64,000 nt of DNA, taken from positions 310,001 to 374,000 of the forward strand of contig NZ_JAPEHU010000002.1 of the NCBI RefSeq assembly GCF_028823635.1. Reading direction: 5' to 3'. Every line of letters begins with the position of its first letter. Position 1 is the first letter of the stretch. Source of the DNA: Demequina sp. B12 (GTDB lineage Bacteria; Actinomycetota; Actinomycetes; Actinomycetales; Demequinaceae). Of the stretch, positions 53,709 to 61,681 are shown one piece after another. The position numbers and the translations under genes were made by a program. Under the pieces are notes generated by a model. It was not told where the DNA came from and did not search any database. It saw only the letters and a program-made list of their open reading frames with translations.

Positions 53709-56218
53709 GACGCCCGCACCAACAGCGCGACCGGGTGGTGCGCAAACAACGTCTCCAGGGCGACGGTGCCGCCTTCAACCGTGCGGCCCGAGATGGTGTC
53801 TGTCCAGGTACCGTCTGGCAGCGTGGCGGTGTGTTCGCGCCACCCGCCGAGCTTGTCGAGGTCGAGACCCAGCCGGGTAGCCGCTGTGATGACGCGAGGC
53901 TCGTCGGCCACCGTGCGTGCGAACACGACCGCGTGACCTGAGGACGACGGGAGGGGGAGGTACTCCGCACCTTCCCCAATGAATGCTTCGGGGTGCTCCT
54001 TGCGAGCGTGGAGGGCTCTCGCCGTGACCCACAACTTCTCTTCCGAGAGGGTCTTGGGCTTGCGGGTGGCGACTCGGTCTAAGGTGCCGGCCAAGGCGTC
54101 GAAATCCACCGGGCGTCGGTTGTCTGGATCGACAAGAGATGGTGCAACGGTTTCCGTGCCCTGATACACGTCCGGAATGCCGGGCATCGTCAGTTGAATC
54201 AGCTTCATCGACAACACATGGGCGCGCACGCCTTCGGCGACTGCCACATGCCAGTCGTGAACGAGGCCACGCACGGTGACATCGATGTGTGTCGCTTGCG
54301 CGAACCACAGCACCGCTGACTCGTACTCCTCGTTGATGGACGTCCAGGTGGTGTGCGTCTTGGCTTCGCGCATCGCCTTGACCAGGTAGCCCTCAAGCCG
54401 GTCCCACTCCATGAACCCTGTCTCGTCAGAGGTGCCGATCAGCGTCTGCCACCACAGGTTTTCGGTCCTGCCGTCAAGCAATGACGGACGCATTGATGAC
54501 GTCTCCGCCTGCAGTTTGTAGACCAGCGAGTCCCACTCTTCGGCAGCTTCACTGAGGACGGACAAGCGTGCCCGTACGTCCTCGGAACGCTTGGTGTCAT
54601 GGGTGGTGAGGCAGGTCATGCCGTGGGGGTACTGCAACTGCTGCTCATCTGCCCAGGCATGGAAGCTCGCTGGGGGGATCGCGAACCGGGAGGCAGGGGA
54701 GCCCACCTCGCACAGCGGCAACAGGTGCGTCCAGCGGTAATACGCGGTGTCCTCGATGCCCTTGGCCATGACCGCACCGCAGGCTTGTTGGAAGCGGGTG
54801 ATGAGTTCGCGCCGGTTGGCGTCATTGGTGCGGCCCGCCGAGCCCACCTCGGCGCCCTGCAGCAGATCCACGACGACGTCGAGCGTTTCGTGCCGCTCCT
54901 CGTCCAGGACCCCGCGAGCTCGTTCTGCTGCGTGTGCGATCGCTTCGAGCGACGGTGGCTTGGGCAGAGCGCCGGCGACCACATACGCCCGGTAGCGGTC
55001 GAACGTGATGAGCAGCGTGCGGAGGCAGTCGTAAAGCGCTCGCCACGTGTGGTCTCGCAAGCGCACGTCGGTCGTGCAAATCGTGTGTGCAAGGGTGGCG
55101 AGGCGGTGCACCTCACTGGATAGGGACTCCTTGACGATCTCCCGCTTTGCTTCGGAGATCATCGCGGGAAGCGTGCCCATCGCGTCTCCGGTGAGGCGAT
55201 GCAAGGTGGCGGCCAAGGGTGAGGAACCGGCGGGGTCTCGAAGCAGCGCCCCCACACGCCACGCACCGTCGTAGCCAGTTGTCCCTGCAGTCTTCCAGCT
55301 CGTGGGCAGGCGCTCTTCGTCCTCAAGGATCTTCTCGACGACGATCCACGCACCGTCCGTGGCATCCGAAAGCCGCTGAATGTAGCCAGCAGGGTCAGCC
55401 AGACCGTCCGGGTGGTCGATCCGCAGACCTTGGAGAGTGTTGTCTTTGATGAGGTCCACGATGACCTGGTGAGTGGCGTGGAAGACGTCTGGGTCCTCAA
55501 CGCGCACCGCGACGAGTGAGCCCACATCGAAGAAGCGCCGGTAGTTCAGTTCCTCGTTGGCGACACGCCAGTAGGCGAGGCGGTAGTGCTGTTGGTCTAC
55601 CAAGGACGCCAAGGGGAGGTTCTCGGTGCCGGGACGGATCGGGAAGACGTGCTCGTAGTACTGGAGCACGGGGACTTCTCCTTCATCCTCGTAGCCCGGA
55701 ACCACCATGGAACCCACCGACAGTTCCCCGTCGGCAAGCACGGTACCGATGCGTTGACCCAGGACAGGCATCAGGACTGGCTCGCCACCTGACCAGTCGA
55801 CATCGAACCAGTGCGCGTGATCGGACTCTTCGCCATCGCGCAACACAGACCACAGGGCCTGGTTGTGATAGGCCGGGGTGGGGACGGCCATGTGGTTGGG
55901 CACCACATCGGCAACGAGGCCGATGCCGCGCTCGCCGGCCTTCCACGCCAAGTCGCGCAGGCCGTCGACGCCACCGAGCGACGCGGCAACCCGCGAGTGG
56001 TCCACCACATCGTAGAAGTGCGTGGAGCCAGGGGACGCTTCGAGGATGGGGGAGAGGTACAAGTGGCTCACACCGAGGGCTTCGAAGTAGTCCAGGTGGG
56101 CGGCTGCGTCCGCAAACGTGAAGTCCGCGTTCAGTTGCAGCCTGTAGGTCGACGTGGGGACTGGAGCATCAGCGCGATGCCCCAATCGACGCGTGCGTTC
56201 ATGGTTGGTGTCAGACAT
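53705..56218 (-). CDS. treY: Malto-oligosyltrehalose synthase
   Basis: Rearranges the reducing end of maltodextrins from an alpha-1,4 to an alpha,alpha-1,1 link, making maltooligosyl-trehalose. The 837-residue GH13 protein has TSTYRLQLNADFTFADAAAH and YLSPILEASPGSTHFYDVVD near the N terminus, nucleophile Asp in LQGLRIDHPDGLADP, acid Glu in WIVVEKILEDEERLP and THDTKRSEDVRARLSVLSEA. Length lies at the upper end for the family. It precedes treZ in a two-gene operon for trehalose, a compatible solute and carbon reserve. The 137 nt between its start and ohr show no clear signal apart from the start region. Confidence 0.95.
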   Translation of the reverse strand: MSDTNHERTRRLGHRADAPVPTSTYRLQLNADFTFADAAAHLDYFEALGVSHLYLSPILEASPGSTHFYDVVDHSRVAASLGGVDGLRDLAWKAGERGIGLVADVVPNHMAVPTPAYHNQALWSVLRDGEESDHAHWFDVDWSGGEPVLMPVLGQRIGTVLADGELSVGSMVVPGYEDEGEVPVLQYYEHVFPIRPGTENLPLASLVDQQHYRLAYWRVANEELNYRRFFDVGSLVAVRVEDPDVFHATHQVIVDLIKDNTLQGLRIDHPDGLADPAGYIQRLSDATDGAWIVVEKILEDEERLPTSWKTAGTTGYDGAWRVGALLRDPAGSSPLAATLHRLTGDAMGTLPAMISEAKREIVKESLSSEVHRLATLAHTICTTDVRLRDHTWRALYDCLRTLLITFDRYRAYVVAGALPKPPSLEAIAHAAERARGVLDEERHETLDVVVDLLQGAEVGSAGRTNDANRRELITRFQQACGAVMAKGIEDTAYYRWTHLLPLCEVGSPASRFAIPPASFHAWADEQQLQYPHGMTCLTTHDTKRSEDVRARLSVLSEAAEEWDSLVYKLQAETSSMRPSLLDGRTENLWWQTLIGTSDETGFMEWDRLEGYLVKAMREAKTHTTWTSINEEYESAVLWFAQATHIDVTVRGLVHDWHVAVAEGVRAHVLSMKLIQLTMPGIPDVYQGTETVAPSLVDPDNRRPVDFDALAGTLDRVATRKPKTLSEEKLWVTARALHARKEHPEAFIGEGAEYLPLPSSSGHAVVFARTVADEPRVITAATRLGLDLDKLGGWREHTATLPDGTWTDTISGRTVEGGTVALETLFAHHPVALLVRAS

Positions 56219-56355
56219 CGAGCGGAGTACCCCTTCGTTGCTTACGTGCCATCATCCCAGATAGACGTGTCGATCACGTTTCGCTCGCCTACCGCGATTC
56301 AGGGTTGGCCGAGAGTGCAATCGATCCGTGAGGTGCGCGAAGGGGCCCGCGCTAC

Positions 56356-56787
56356 CTAGGCGGCCGTGACCTCAAGTGTGACCTCGATGTTGCCGCGCGT
56401 GGCGTTGGAGTAAGGACAGACCTGGTGGGCAGCCTCGGCGAGTTCCTGTGCCGTGGCCTGGTCCAGTCCTTCGGTTCGTACCTGGAGGGTGACAGCAAGG
56501 GCGAACCCTCCCCGCAGGCCCACAGGCCCGATGCCCACTTTCGCCGTCACGCGGGAGTCTGTCAGCGGTGCCTTGGCTTTCTTGGCTGTCATCTGGAAGG
56601 CCGAGTTGAAGCACACTGAGAACCCAGCGGCGAACAGCTGTTCAGGGTTGGTCTTGGTGGGTTTGCTCAGGGGCTTGGGGGTTGCGAGGTCCACGTCCAC
56701 TAGGCCGTCGTCAGTTGCGACGTGTCCGTTGCGGCCGTCTCCCGTGGCAGTCGCCGTGGCGGTGTAGAAGACCTTGGGCTTGTCCAT
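56356..56787 (-). CDS. ohr: Organic hydroperoxide resistance protein (OsmC/Ohr)
   Basis: Thiol peroxidase that reduces organic and fatty acid hydroperoxides. The 143-residue protein has the two redox cysteines C59 (AAGFSVCFNSAF) and C124 (AHQVCPYSNATRGN), the Arg and Glu that assist them (GDGRNGHV, NPEQLFAAG), and the Ohr rather than OsmC pattern. Two ATGs lie close together; 56787 has AAGGAG 10 nt upstream and 56796 only 1 nt, so I choose 56787. It is divergent from a TetR-family gene, with a dyad between them that may be the operator. Confidence 0.94.
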   Translation of the reverse strand: MDKPKVFYTATATATGDGRNGHVATDDGLVDVDLATPKPLSKPTKTNPEQLFAAGFSVCFNSAFQMTAKKAKAPLTDSRVTAKVGIGPVGLRGGFALAVTLQVRTEGLDQATAQELAEAAHQVCPYSNATRGNIEVTLEVTAA

Positions 56788-56812
56788 GGGGAACATTCTC
56801 CTTCGCTTGTTG

Positions 56813-56839
56813 GTTGACTAGTACGTCTACATCGTCAAC
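56813..56839. promoter_or_regulatory. Inverted repeat in the ohr/TetR intergenic region
   Basis: GTTGAC (56813-56818) and GTCAAC (56834-56839) are perfect inverted repeats separated by 15 nt, midway between the divergent genes. The size suits a TetR-family dimer operator. Confidence 0.4.
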
Positions 56840-56890
56840 GGTGGCAGCCGTGAGAAGATTCCCGAACCGCAACAGCAGGAGGTGCGCCCT

Positions 56891-57448
56891 ATGCCAGCCA
56901 CACGTGGCCGCGCTCGCGACGACATCGTGACCACGGCATCGGCCCTCTTCACCGCGCACGGCATCCGCGCCGTGAGTGCTGACCGCATCATTGCGGAGGC
57001 CGATGTCTCCAAAGTGACCTTCTACCGCCACTTTGCGGCCAAGGACGACCTGGTGGTGGCGTATCTCCAGCGCGAGCTTGCCCGACTGCAGGACTACGTA
57101 GCGACACATGAACCCGATGCCACGGCAATGCTGGCCCTGTTCCGTGACCAGATGTGTGGTCCGGGATTCCGTGGCTGCCCTTTCATGAATGCTGCGGCGG
57201 AGTACCCCGATCCCACACATCCCGTGCGCGCCGTTGTGACAGATTTCCGGAAATGGATGGTGGGGGAGTTCACGACATGGGCAGAGAGCAGGGGAGTTCC
57301 TGAACCTGAACGCGTAGCACGCACCATCATGATGCTGCGTGACGGTGCCCTGGTGGACGGATACATGTCCGGCGAACCCGAGCGCGTCGTCCAGGAACTG
57401 ACCGCAGGAATCGAGGCGCTCGTGAAGTCCTCAGCGGGTGGCCGCTAG
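56891..57448 (+). CDS. TetR/AcrR-family transcriptional regulator
   Basis: A 185-residue repressor-type protein. The N-terminal helix-turn-helix reads ARDDIVTTASALFTAHGIRA and ADRIIAEADVSKVTFYRHFA, followed by KDDLVVAYLQ; the rest is an all-helical ligand domain. Two cysteines, C89 and C96, lie in DQMCGPGFRGCPFMNAAAEY, a conserved ligand-domain block. GCPF is common in this subfamily; C89 is the extra one. AGGAGG lies 8 nt before the ATG. Position opposite ohr suggests it controls ohr and itself, in place of the MarR-type OhrR used by many bacteria; this is inference. Confidence 0.9.
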   Translation: MPATRGRARDDIVTTASALFTAHGIRAVSADRIIAEADVSKVTFYRHFAAKDDLVVAYLQRELARLQDYVATHEPDATAMLALFRDQMCGPGFRGCPFMNAAAEYPDPTHPVRAVVTDFRKWMVGEFTTWAESRGVPEPERVARTIMMLRDGALVDGYMSGEPERVVQELTAGIEALVKSSAGGR

Positions 57449-57466
57449 GAGTAGGCCGGGTACATC

Positions 57467-57494
57467 AAAAAAGCCGCTCCCGAAGGAGCGGCTT
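57467..57494 (-). terminator. Rho-independent terminator of the Gly-Cys-Val tRNA operon
   Basis: On the minus strand a 10-bp GC-rich stem (57485-57494 with 57471-57480) and TTCG loop are followed by a run of six T. It lies directly after tRNA-Val(GAC) and is the best classical terminator in the window. Confidence 0.92.
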
Positions 57495-57497
57495 GTG

Positions 57498-57572
57498 TGG
57501 TGGGCGATACTGGGATCGAACCAGTGACCTCTTCCGTGTCAGGGAAGCGCGCTACCGCTGCGCCAATCGCCC
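57498..57572 (-). tRNA. tRNA-Val (anticodon GAC)
   Basis: A standard 75-nt cloverleaf including an encoded CCA. Acceptor GGGCGAT pairs with ATCGCCC; the anticodon loop is CTGACAC, giving GAC; the T-arm contains GGTTCGATCC. It is the last gene of the minus-strand tRNA cluster and differs from tRNA-Val(CAC) at 60 kb at only four positions. Confidence 0.97.
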
Positions 57573-57577
57573 ATGCG

Positions 57578-57688
57578 AGGTGGGTACGGGATTCGAACCC
57601 GTGTATACGGCTTTGCAGGCCGCTGCCTCGCTCTGAACCCGTGTATACGGCTTTGCAGGCCGCTGCCTCGCCTCTCGGCCAACCCACC
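57578..57688 (-). tRNA. tRNA-Cys (anticodon GCA) with an internal 40-nt duplication
   Basis: Without the insertion this is a normal 71-nt tRNA-Cys: acceptor GGTGGGT with ACCCACC, discriminator U73 as expected for Cys, anticodon loop CTGCAAA, T-arm ACGGG/CCCGT. Here the gene is 111 nt. After the first GGGTTC of the T-arm, the sequence returns to the D-loop (AGAGCGAGGCAG), passes a second full GCA anticodon arm and variable loop, and only then completes the T-loop and acceptor. The copy differs by one missing G. The 3' CCA is not encoded. Two alternative folds keep one anticodon arm and loop out the other. Function is doubtful; a sequencing or assembly error is possible. Confidence 0.85.
57595..57671. 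repeat. Tandem duplication inside the tRNA-Cys gene
   Basis: Positions 57595-57631 and 57635-57671 are identical over 37 nt at a 40-nt offset. The junction TCT (57632-57634) matches the D-loop except for one lost base, so the original unit was probably 41 nt. Confidence 0.95.
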
Positions 57689-57722
57689 GTGGTCGCCGAA
57701 CAGTGCCGGCTACGAACCTACG

Positions 57723-57795
57723 AGCGGACGACGGGACTCGAACCCGCGACCCTCACCTTGGCAAGGTGATGCTCTACCAACTGAGCCACGTCCGC
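57723..57795 (-). tRNA. tRNA-Gly (anticodon GCC)
   Basis: A 73-nt cloverleaf without encoded CCA. Acceptor GCGGAC pairs with GTCCGC; anticodon loop TTGCCAA gives GCC; T-arm GCGGGTTCGAGTCCCGT. It is the first gene of a Gly-Cys-Val cluster, an arrangement common in actinobacteria. Confidence 0.97.
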
Positions 57796-57825
57796 ATTGT
57801 CAAGGCGTGCCCTGACGAGAAATAG

Positions 57826-57854
57826 AGACTAGCCCATTCCGCGAGGCCTGCCAA
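57826..57854 (-). promoter_or_regulatory. Promoter of the Gly-Cys-Val tRNA cluster
   Basis: On the minus strand TTGGCA (57849-57854), a 17-nt spacer and TAGTCT (57826-57831) form a good housekeeping promoter. The expected start lies about 23 nt before tRNA-Gly. Confidence 0.65.
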
Positions 57855-57906
57855 ATCCGAGCAGGCATCACAGGCCTGTGCGCTCACGGATCCCCGCTGG
57901 TCAGAC

Positions 57907-57912
57907 TACGGT
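57907..57912 (+). promoter_or_regulatory. Candidate leaderless -10 for the pabB-like gene
   Basis: TACGGT lies 7 nt before the GTG at 57920 and overlaps two earlier GTG codons at 57911 and 57914, so it argues for 57920. Confidence 0.45.
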
Positions 57913-57919
57913 GGTGCGC

Positions 57920-59008
57920 GTGGAGTGGACCGAGGGCACATGGCGAGGCGAGGCGCAGTTCCGCACCGTCCGCGCCTGGAATCCCGTGGAGCACATCGAC
58001 GCCGCCGTCGACGGGCACCGCCTAGCCGAGCGCGGTTTCTGGGTCGTGGTCGGGCGCTTTGAAGGCAGGATTGATGCCTGGCGCATGGAGAACGTCGACT
58101 ATGCGGCGGCACTCGCCGGCGCCAACGATGGGGACTGGACCGGCCCAGCGCGCGACCTGTGGCAGTCGTCAATGAACCGCGCGGAGTACATGACTGGCGT
58201 CGACAACGTGCGCGCTCACATCCGCGAAGGCGATGTGTACCAGGTCAATCTTTGCCGGGTCCTTCAAGCACCGCTTGACCTGCTAGATCCCTTTGCCGCG
58301 GCATCGGCCCTCCGTGCGCGGCTAGAGCGCGGCAACCCCGCCACGTACGGCAGCGCCATCGTGATGGACGCCGCCCCCGATGCCAGCAGCGACGCCGCCT
58401 GGGTGGTGTCCGCGTCTCCCGAGCTGTACCTGCGTGTGGATGGGGCGCGCGTCACGTCCTCGCCCATCAAGGGAACCGCCGCGCCAGGCCAGGACATGCT
58501 GCCCAAGGACGAGTCCGAGAACGTCATGATCACTGACCTGGTGCGGAACGATCTCTCTCATGTCGCCCTGCCTGGATCCGTGACGGTCCCCGAGTTCTTG
58601 GGCCTTCATGATCTGCCCGGCCTCCGGCACCTCCAATCCACCGTTGCCGCGACTCTCGACGAGCGACATGTGTGGACCGCCCGCATGTGGCCCGCGCTGC
58701 TCGAGGGGACCTTCCCGCCCGGCTCGGTATCCGGGGCACCCAAGTCGTCTGCGCTCGACATCATCGGTGCGCAGGAACGTCAAGAGCGGGGTCCCTACTG
58801 CGGTGCCATCGGATGGGTGGACGCCGACAATCAGCAAGCGGAACTTGCCGTGGGTATCCGCACCTTCTGGTGGGAGCAGGGCCACTTGAGGTTTGGAACC
58901 GGGGCGGGAATCACCTGGGGATCAGACCCTCAAGGCGAGTGGGACGAGACAGAGTTGAAGGCCCAACGGTTGATAGCCCTGGCATCTGCCGGAACAATGG
59001 CCCTATGA
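57920..59008 (+). CDS. pabB: Chorismate-binding enzyme, aminodeoxychorismate synthase component I type
   Basis: Converts chorismate with ammonia to 4-amino-4-deoxychorismate for folate. The 362-residue protein has the chorismate-binding domain motifs NVRAHIREGDVYQVNLCRVL, SSPIKGTAAPGQD, ENVMITDLVRNDLSHVA, FPPGSVSGAPKSSALDIIGA and YCGAIGWVDADN. The N-terminal domain is short compared with TrpE. Folate is preferred over tryptophan because pabC follows, with a 4-nt ATGA overlap. No glutaminase partner is adjacent. The GTG at 57920 is chosen from the -10 spacing; 57911 is possible. Confidence 0.88.
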   Translation: MEWTEGTWRGEAQFRTVRAWNPVEHIDAAVDGHRLAERGFWVVVGRFEGRIDAWRMENVDYAAALAGANDGDWTGPARDLWQSSMNRAEYMTGVDNVRAHIREGDVYQVNLCRVLQAPLDLLDPFAAASALRARLERGNPATYGSAIVMDAAPDASSDAAWVVSASPELYLRVDGARVTSSPIKGTAAPGQDMLPKDESENVMITDLVRNDLSHVALPGSVTVPEFLGLHDLPGLRHLQSTVAATLDERHVWTARMWPALLEGTFPPGSVSGAPKSSALDIIGAQERQERGPYCGAIGWVDADNQQAELAVGIRTFWWEQGHLRFGTGAGITWGSDPQGEWDETELKAQRLIALASAGTMAL

Positions 59009-59874
59009 GTGGGGTGGTATGGGCGCAGGGACGGATGCTGGCGCCCGGAGAAGCGGTGATCCGCGCCGACGATCACGGGTTCACCGTGGGCGATGGGCTG
59101 TTCGAAACTATTGCCGTGCGTGACGGGTTGCCGTTTGCGTTGACCCGGCATTTGTCGCGCCTGAGTTACGGCGCCGAACGCATGGGTATCGACGGCATCG
59201 ACATGGATGAGGTGCGCGAGGGGATCGCCGCAGTAGTAGCGGCCGATGCTGTGGTCACCAGGGTCCGCGTGACGGTCACCTCTGGGCCAGGCCCGGCCGG
59301 ATACGGTCGCGGTGACTCTGGCCCCACCGTCGTCATCACGGGTGGGGCAGGGGAACGTCCGCGGTTGTGCCACGCGGTCCGTGCGCCCTGGAAGCACAAC
59401 GAGCGTTCAGCTCTTGCCGGAATCAAAACGACCTCCGCAGGTGAGTACGCGGTGATCGCCGCCTATGCACGTAGCAAGGGGGCCGACGAAGCCATCTTGG
59501 CCAACACCTACGGCAACCTATGCGAGGGCACCAGTACCAACGTGTTCTTGGAACGCGGGGGAGAGATAGTGACGCCGCCCTTGGCTTCAGGCTGCTTGCC
59601 CGGGATCGCTCGTGGGCTCGCGCTTGAGTGGGGGGCGAAGGCCGGGATCCCCGTCCGAGTAGGAGCGCCAGGCGAATTGACGTTGGCCTCGCTCGATGAG
59701 GTCATTGCAGGTAGCGCACACATGGCGGTCACCAGTGTGATCAGGGGAGTTCAGCACGTGTCCAGCCTGGATGGTGAAGAGACCTCCGCAGGGACGTTGC
59801 TACGCGACCTCGCAGCACACTTTGAACTTCAAGCCGAACGCAATCCGGACCCTGCGCTACCGCGTCGCAAGTGA
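59005..59874 (+). CDS. pabC: Class IV aminotransferase, probable 4-amino-4-deoxychorismate lyase
   Basis: PLP enzyme that splits aminodeoxychorismate to 4-aminobenzoate and pyruvate. The 289-residue fold-type IV protein shows IRADDHGFTVGDGLFETIAV, the catalytic Lys in LAGIKTTSAGEYAV, DEAILANTYGNLCEGTSTNV and LPGIARGLALEW. Branched-chain or D-amino acid aminotransferases look alike, but the overlap with the pabB-like gene decides for folate synthesis. ATG start inside the pabB stop region. Confidence 0.87.
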   Translation: MSGVVWAQGRMLAPGEAVIRADDHGFTVGDGLFETIAVRDGLPFALTRHLSRLSYGAERMGIDGIDMDEVREGIAAVVAADAVVTRVRVTVTSGPGPAGYGRGDSGPTVVITGGAGERPRLCHAVRAPWKHNERSALAGIKTTSAGEYAVIAAYARSKGADEAILANTYGNLCEGTSTNVFLERGGEIVTPPLASGCLPGIARGLALEWGAKAGIPVRVGAPGELTLASLDEVIAGSAHMAVTSVIRGVQHVSSLDGEETSAGTLLRDLAAHFELQAERNPDPALPRRK

Positions 59875-59981
59875 CGTCCCTGGTGTGAAGGTAGGTTCAC
59901 CTGAGCCTGGCCACCGTGGAGTTGGCCGCTTGACCAAGCGAGAATGCCTCGACGTTGGTCACGAGCGCCCGGAATCCGCGC

Positions 59982-59987
59982 TACTAT
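59982..59987 (+). promoter_or_regulatory. Candidate -10 for tRNA-Val(CAC)
   Basis: TACTAT lies 14 nt before the tRNA 5' end. The -35 is poor: a TTGGTC at 59955-59960 is 21 nt away. Confidence 0.5.
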
Positions 59988-60001
59988 TGTTCTCGCTCAA
60001 G

Positions 60002-60073
60002 GGGCGATTGGCGTAGTGGTAGCGCGCTTCCTTCACACGGAAGAGGTCACTGGTTCGATCCCAGTATCGCCCA
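60002..60073 (+). tRNA. tRNA-Val (anticodon CAC)
   Basis: A 72-nt cloverleaf. Acceptor GGGCGAT pairs with ATCGCCC; anticodon loop TTCACAC gives CAC; discriminator A73. The following bases are CCC, so the CCA end is not encoded, unlike tRNA-Val(GAC). It is a single-gene unit with its own terminator. Confidence 0.97.
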
Positions 60074-60083
60074 CCCTTAAGTT

Positions 60084-60111
60084 CAGGCCCTCAGCTCACG
60101 CTGGGGGCCTG
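60084..60111 (+). terminator. Terminator after tRNA-Val(CAC)
   Basis: CAGGCCCTCAGC (60084-60095) pairs with GCTGGGGGCCTG (60100-60111), one T-G wobble, loop TCAC, followed at a short distance by GTTTCTGG. The stretch 60112-60342 holds no other feature I can support. Confidence 0.75.
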
Positions 60112-60342
60112 ACGCGTTTCTGGCCGGTTGCAGCATCGGCAGCCCGCGAATCGCGTGCCGCCCCCCCTAGTGGCCGAGCGCGGCGCCGAGGGCATCGCCA
60201 AAGTGATGGTGGACCCGCAACCGTAGGTGTCCTGTTGGCCTACACCCGAGCGCCGGCGTGTGGATCGACTGTGACAATCAGCGCAAGGCGTGTGAACCTC
60301 CAAATATCAGGCCTAAGGGCCCTTTCGTGGTTCGATTGCCTT

Positions 60343-61548
60343 ATGACAACGCAAGCAGCCGCTGAGACTTTGACCGGGCAAGACGCCGGTCAAGTGTTGG
60401 CGACCGCGTTGGCCACCACCCATCAAGAGCTTGAGTCGTGGACGTTGGACGCCGTCCATGCCAGGCCTGGAGCGGAGACTTCCGCCTGCTACGACGTCAT
60501 GGCGTCAGGGGAGCGGGTCTACCTCGTCGCGTCGAATGTCGACCTCAGTGAAGCGCAACGCGCAGCGACGAAGGCGGTACGTCTCGAGTCCGACCTTGGC
60601 GTGGTCCACGTGTGGCGCCACCCCGCTGACCCGTTTCTTCCAGGTCTCGCCGACGCGTGTGTTCCCGAGGCGCTGGAAGCTCGCCTCAACCGGGCGGGTG
60701 CCGATCGTCCCCAGGTAGGACGCCTGGAAATGCTTGTACTACGGCCGATGCGGCGTGCAGTTTTGCGGGCAGAGGTCACGGAGGGGGAGCGCAAGGACGT
60801 GTGGTTCGTCAAGGTGGTGCGTCCCGAGCGGGCCTACGATCTGCTGCACCGTCACCGCCTCAGTTCTTTGGCTCCCCGCGCGCTCGATGCCGGCGATGGA
60901 ATCGTGCTCGTGGCGCAGGCGCCTGGTGTGGCGATGACGGAAGCCCTGCACCGGACCGACGGCTCCGATGCCGCGCAGATTGACCCTGACATCTTGATGC
61001 GTGCGCTCGACACGCTGCCGCCGGCTGTGTGCGAACTGCCTGACCGTCCCAGCGTGCCTGACCGGCTCGACATGTACCTGGACTTGGCACGCAAACGCGG
61101 CCTAGATCCTGCGCTGCTCGACCGGCTGCGCGCCCGCATCGGTCCAGGGCTCGACGCGGCCGACGACGCCCCGCGTGTCCCTACCCACGGCGATTTTCAC
61201 GCTGCCAACGTGCGCTTGGACTCCGCGACCGATCCCACACGCGTGGTGGGGCTTATCGACATTGACACCTTGGGGCCTGGGCGGCGGGCCGATGACCTGT
61301 CATGCATGGTCGCCCATGTGTCGGTACTGCCGTCGCTCGACCCTCACGGCTACTCCGGCGTGGAAGCCCACGCGACGCGACTCTTCCAGGGCTTCGCCGA
61401 GACCGTCGACGAGGACGATCTCAGAAGGCGAGTCGCCGCCAACATCGTGGCCCTTGCATCGGGCGTTGACGATCTGAACCGTGCTTCTCAGTGGCTTGAC
61501 CTCTCGGTCCGGGTCGCTGAAGAAGCGGCGCTTGTCTCACAACCGTGA
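60343..61548 (+). CDS. Aminoglycoside phosphotransferase (APH)-fold protein
   Basis: A 401-residue predicted small-molecule kinase. The C-terminal lobe has the catalytic loop VPTHGDFHAANVRLDSA (Asp of HGDFH with Asn) and the metal motif GLIDIDTLGPGRRADDLSCM; the N-terminal lobe is less clear, with WFVKVVRPERAYDLLHRHRL holding a possible nucleotide-binding Lys. Family members phosphorylate choline, aminosugars, homoserine or antibiotics; nothing here identifies the substrate and I do not infer resistance. The ATG at 60343 begins the conserved part; the open frame upstream crosses the tRNA-Val gene. No strong ribosome site. thrS follows after 133 nt. Confidence 0.8.
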   Translation: MTTQAAAETLTGQDAGQVLATALATTHQELESWTLDAVHARPGAETSACYDVMASGERVYLVASNVDLSEAQRAATKAVRLESDLGVVHVWRHPADPFLPGLADACVPEALEARLNRAGADRPQVGRLEMLVLRPMRRAVLRAEVTEGERKDVWFVKVVRPERAYDLLHRHRLSSLAPRALDAGDGIVLVAQAPGVAMTEALHRTDGSDAAQIDPDILMRALDTLPPAVCELPDRPSVPDRLDMYLDLARKRGLDPALLDRLRARIGPGLDAADDAPRVPTHGDFHAANVRLDSATDPTRVVGLIDIDTLGPGRRADDLSCMVAHVSVLPSLDPHGYSGVEAHATRLFQGFAETVDEDDLRRRVAANIVALASGVDDLNRASQWLDLSVRVAEEAALVSQP

Positions 61549-61681
61549 TGGTGCGGCCCGGAGTCGTGCTCAGGTACATCCCCCATTACGTGGCGGCGGG
61601 GAAGATCGGTAGCATCGTGGGGTGACGCGCGCGCTCGGCGACGCGTCTGGCATGTTCGTACACCTCTGAAGGAGATCCCAG

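Noticed and set aside
57595-57671. Direct repeats read as the start of a CRISPR array
   Set aside because: Only two copies separated by 3 nt, lying wholly within a tRNA gene; no spacers and no cas genes.
60343-61548. Aminoglycoside resistance gene
   Set aside because: The APH fold covers many small-molecule kinases, and nothing in sequence or context points to antibiotics.
61549-61681. T-box leader before thrS
   Set aside because: No T-box consensus and no antiterminator pairing can be seen in the 133-nt interval; actinobacterial T-boxes mainly precede ileS.
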